Shown in pieces: positions 56,384 to 64,000 of a DNA stretch of 64,000 nt. The notes under the pieces are model-generated. The model did not search any database, was not told the origin of the DNA, and saw only the letters and a program-made list of their open reading frames with translations. The stretch comes from JAEULH01 sp963789785. GTDB lineage: Bacteria; Pseudomonadota; Alphaproteobacteria; Rhodospirillales; Defluviicoccaceae. Each line of letters opens with the position of its first letter. The first letter of the stretch is position 1. The stretch covers positions 1 through 64,000 of the forward strand of contig CAWBNC010000017.1 in the NCBI GenBank assembly GCA_963789785.1, in the 5' to 3' direction. The translations under genes were made by a program, and so were the position numbers.

Positions 56384-57830
56384 TCAGCCGGAGACGGCCT
56401 CGGCCTGGTCGCTCTGGCGGTCCTGCTCGTCGCGCAGGTGTTGCACGTCTGCGTCGTCGCTCTCCGCTGGCGGCTCGTCGTTTGCTTGTAGGCCGAGGGT
56501 CATCTCGTCATCCAGCGCTAGGTCCTTGAGGGTCGTCTGTTCAAGCAGTTCCGCCAGCGTGCGGTCGATCCGCTCGGTCAGGCGCTCGACCGGCGGGTCG
56601 GCGCGGACGACATCGATGCCGGGGTGGCTCTGTTCCTCGGCGGCCCGCACCGCATCCATGACCGCGCTGAGCGGCGTCAATTCCATCGGCCGCGCCGGCA
56701 GGTAGCAGGGCGGCTTGTCGGCGGTCCGCTTCAGAAGCCCCGATGCCTCGAGCGCATCAAGCACGGGTCCGCAGGTCTCGCCGGCGAGAGTGACGGCTTT
56801 CGCCAAGCGTTCGAGGCTCCATCCCGGAGCGCCGCGGTAGTAGTCGCGGCCGATGATGCTCATCAGCTGGAACGCCGTGCGTTCCTTCAGCCGGTTGCTG
56901 AGCAGCAACGGCACGCGCCGGGGACGAACGCTCTCCGGATGCTGGTGGTAGAAGGCGATCGACGCGCCGACCAGCAGGATGAGCCAGCTCACGTATAGCC
57001 AGATCATGAACAGGATCGGGGTCGCGAACGCGGAGTAGATCGCCGTGTACTTGGTCGAGCCGGCGACGAACGAGGCGAAAACGGTGCCGGCGATGACCCA
57101 CAGCATGCCGGCGACGACCGCGCCGATGAAGGCCGACAGCCAGCGAACACGCGTGTTCGGGATGAACACATAGAGAAAGGTGAAGGCGCCGACGATCATC
57201 AGGTACGGCATGACCGTGCGGATCAGGTTGATCGCCCAGCCGAAGATCTGATAGTCGCGCAATTGCTCGACGACCACGTTGCGTGCTGAGCGATGCGCTG
57301 ATGCCGAAGGCCGAGAACATCAGCAACGGACCGATGAGGATTACGCTGAGGAAATCGCTGAACCGGCGCGTCATCGACCGCTGGTTGCCGATCCGCCATG
57401 TTTCGTTGAAGGAGGCTTCGATCTTCTGCATCAGCGAGATCACGGTCCAGACCAGAAGGCCGAGGCCGACGGCGCCGAGGACGCCAACCCGCATGTTCTC
57501 GACGAACGCGAGGATGCGGTCGGTAATTTCGCCCGCGCGCGAGCCAAGCGGCTCCAACGCGCTGAGCAGGATGGGCTCGATAAAATTGTGCACGCCGAAG
57601 CTTTTCAGCACCGAGAAGCTGAAGGCGAGCAGGGGCACCAGCGACAGCAGGGTGGTGTAGACGAGGCTGGTCGCGTGCAAGGTGAGGTTGCCGTCCATCA
57701 CATCGCGGACGACATCGTAGAGGATCCTGCCGATCCGAACCATGATCGCCTGCCAGCGAGGAAGCTGACTGAGATCGCTTTTCCACAAAAACCTGGCGAC
57801 GGGCGGAAGGAAGACCGGACTTGAGGTCAT
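56384..57830 (-). CDS. YihY/BrkB family inner membrane protein (one frameshift)
   Basis: The six-helix YihY domain starts LTLHATSLVYTTLLSLVPLLAFSFSVLKSFG and continues VWTVISLMQKIEASFN, then MPYLMIVGAFTFLYVFIPNTRV and FASFVAGSTKYTAIYSAFATPILFMIWLYVSWLI. The C-terminal 160 residues are soluble, with a winged-helix-like stretch (GWSLERLAKAVTLAGETCGPVLDALEASGLL) and an acidic tail. One extra base near 57284 splits it; corrected length is 481. The ATG at 57830 follows AAAGGGA. The name ribonuclease BN seen in databases for this family is a misassignment. Confidence 0.84.
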
Positions 57831-58317
57831 CGCTGTCCCTTTCGTGACCACGGCCGCCGAGGTTGGCGCTTCACCGTCGCCCGGGACATGTACTGGGTTA
57901 CGAAGGTGACGGCGACGCCGGATTCAGCGTCCGGTGATCTGCCCGGCGATGGCGTCTTCAAACGCGATACCCTTCCGGCGGCGCGACTGTATCGCATTCC
58001 CGGAGACTAATGATCGACGACGGCCATCGACCAGCAAAATCGTGATCTGCACGGGCTTGTGGAAGAAGTGTTTGCCTGAACCTGACGACCTTGTAATGTC
58101 CGCCCGGCGGACCCACACTGAACGGCGTGGGTACGGTTTGTGTCCGAGATTGCGTCCCAGACGTAACAATGCTTCTAAGCGCGGACCGGACCGGGGGACG
58201 GGTGGGGATCCGGGCCCCTCAAGCCGCGGTATAAGAAATCGTCGGAACTCGCGACGCGACCGGTGTCTTCGAGGCCATGCGGAAGGAAAGGGCGGTTCAA
58301 TCGCTAGGATGCGCCAG
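57831..58317. other. Divergent promoter region between yihY and gltB
   Basis: No coding sequence is supported in these 487 bases, although frames stay open by chance. A perfect inverted repeat, GTCCGCC (58098-58104) and GGCGGAC (58106-58112) with a one-base centre, lies 206 bases before the gltB start and could be an operator. No sigma-54 (GG-N10-GC with NtrC sites) element was found by eye. The gltB ribosome site AGGA is at 58306-58309. Confidence 0.45.
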
Positions 58318-62970
<4,653 letters not shown>

Positions 62971-62972
62971 CC

Positions 62973-64000
62973 ATGGGCAAGCCAACCGGATTCAAGGAGA
63001 TCGCGCGCCGGGATCGTGCCTACGAGTCGATCAGCACACGCGTGCGCCATTGGAGTGAGTTCACGGTGCCGATGGAGGAGGCCGAGCTCTCGCGTCAGGG
63101 CGCGCGCTGCATGGACTGCGGCATCCCGTTCTGTCATCAGGGCTGTCCGGTCAACAACATCATCCCGGACTGGAACGACCTCGTTTACAACGGCGACTGG
63201 CGGGAAGCCCTGGACGTCCTCCACTCGACCAACAACTTCCCGGAATTCACCGGGCGGATCTGTCCGGCCCCGTGCGAGGCGGCGTGCACCCTCAACATTT
63301 TCGACACCCCCGTCACCATCAAGACGATCGAATGCGCGATCATCGACAAGGGCTGGGAAAACCGCTGGGTTCTGCCGCAGATCCCGACCCATCGCACCGG
63401 CCGCCGCATCGCCGTCGTCGGTTCCGGACCGGCCGGAATGGCCTGCGCCCAGCAGCTTGCCCGCGCCGGCCACTGGGTCGTCGTCTTCGAGAGACAGGAC
63501 CGGATCGGCGGACTGCTTCGCTATGGCATTCCCGATTTCAAGATGGAAAAGCACCTGATCGACCGTCGGATGGCGCAGATGCAGGCGGAGGGCGTCGAGT
63601 TCCGGCCGAACAGCAACGTCGGCGACGCGATCCCCGCCGGCCGGCTGGCCGAGGAGTTCGACGCGGTCGTCCTCTCGGGCGGCGCCGAGCACCCCCGCGA
63701 TCTGCCGGTACCGGGGCGCGAACTCGGGGGCATTCACTTCGCAATGGATTTCCTGACCCAGCAGAATACGCGCGTCGCCGGCGGCACGGTTGGGGCAGAG
63801 GACGCCATCCTCGCGGCCGGGCGCAAGGTTGTGGTCATCGGCGGCGGCGACACCGGCTCGGACTGCGTTGGCACCTCGATCCGGCAGGGGGCTGAGTCGG
63901 TCACCCAGCTCGAGATCCTGCCGCGGCCGCCCGAGCACGAGGACAAGGCGCTGACCTGGCCCGACTGGCCGCTGAAGCTGCGCACGTCGACCTCGCACGA
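62973..64000 (+). CDS. gltD: Glutamate synthase small subunit (partial, runs off the window)
   Basis: The gene starts two bases after the gltB stop. MGKPTGFKEIARRDRAYESI is the normal GltD start. The N-terminal cysteine clusters for two 4Fe-4S centres are CMDCGIPFCHQGCP and CPAPCEAAC. The FAD motif VVGSGPAGMACAQQLARAG, GLLRYGIPDFKM and the NADPH motif VIGGGDTGSDCVG follow. About 342 residues lie in the window; the C-terminal FAD segment is beyond the edge. GltD oxidises NADPH and feeds electrons to GltB. No frame break is seen in this part. Confidence 0.95.
   Translation, partial: MGKPTGFKEIARRDRAYESISTRVRHWSEFTVPMEEAELSRQGARCMDCGIPFCHQGCPVNNIIPDWNDLVYNGDWREALDVLHSTNNFPEFTGRICPAPCEAACTLNIFDTPVTIKTIECAIIDKGWENRWVLPQIPTHRTGRRIAVVGSGPAGMACAQQLARAGHWVVVFERQDRIGGLLRYGIPDFKMEKHLIDRRMAQMQAEGVEFRPNSNVGDAIPAGRLAEEFDAVVLSGGAEHPRDLPVPGRELGGIHFAMDFLTQQNTRVAGGTVGAEDAILAAGRKVVVIGGGDTGSDCVGTSIRQGAESVTQLEILPRPPEHEDKALTWPDWPLKLRTSTSH

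Overview
The window is high-GC, gene-dense DNA from an alphaproteobacterium, most likely of the Rhodospirillales type. The assignment rests on gene content: the tsaE-amgK-murU-addB-addA-trxA cluster, ChvG/ChvI beside a short HprK, RapZ and a permease-less PTS, the Hsp20-DUF1150 pair, a TIGR02300 zinc-ribbon protein next to aroA, and a CP4-like (class II) EPSP synthase. No 16S gene is present, so the species cannot be named.

Layout. 0.3-6 kb: phasin, a CinA-like protein, a glutathione transferase, a flavin disulfide oxidoreductase, a cupredoxin-like secreted protein, a SemiSWEET and a YciE/F-like protein. 6.2-11.8 kb: a gluconate Entner-Doudoroff operon (gntP, gluconokinase, edd, eda). 12.3-15.8 kb: a FIST sensor translationally coupled to a PAS hybrid histidine kinase. 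15.8-25.1 kb (minus): trxA, addA, addB, a MurU-like and an AmgK-like gene, tsaE. 25.2-26.2 kb: ferredoxin-NADP reductase. 26.3-32.7 kb (minus): the regulatory PTS (EI, HPr, EIIA-Man), rapZ, hprK, chvG, chvI. 32.9-36.5 kb: a five-gene Ni/Co ECF transporter. 36.5-38.6 kb: aroA, TIGR02300 gene, tRNA-Ala(GGC). 38.6-41.1 kb: an AT-richer accessory stretch with a small membrane protein, hsp20-DUF1150 behind a heat-shock-type promoter, and an internally deleted IS5/IS427-like element. 41-45.3 kb: TMEM175-like channel, pheA, kdsB, a di-heme cytochrome c, hisN. 45.4-51.3 kb: yejABEF oligopeptide/microcin-C-type ABC transporter. 51.5-53.3 kb: two tandem sulfotransferases. 53.4-57.8 kb: a DUF748/AsmA-like protein and a YihY-like membrane protein. 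58.3 kb to the end: gltB and the start of gltD.

Genes are packed tightly and many neighbours overlap by ATGA or GTGA, implying translational coupling. The most striking global property is the number of frame breaks. Fifteen conserved chromosomal genes contain about 21 single-base-type frameshifts, and 18 of these are repaired by removing one base. In most cases that base can be placed directly 5' of a CG dinucleotide. After correction every gene gives a whole number of codons and a family-typical protein, so sequencing or assembly indels are more likely than pseudogenes. Coordinates of broken genes below are for the full corrected gene.

I found no clear undescribed system. The best leads are a candidate RNA thermometer plus heat-shock promoter before hsp20, a YejA with a C-terminal membrane anchor, the tandem sulfotransferases, and the FIST-hybrid kinase pair.
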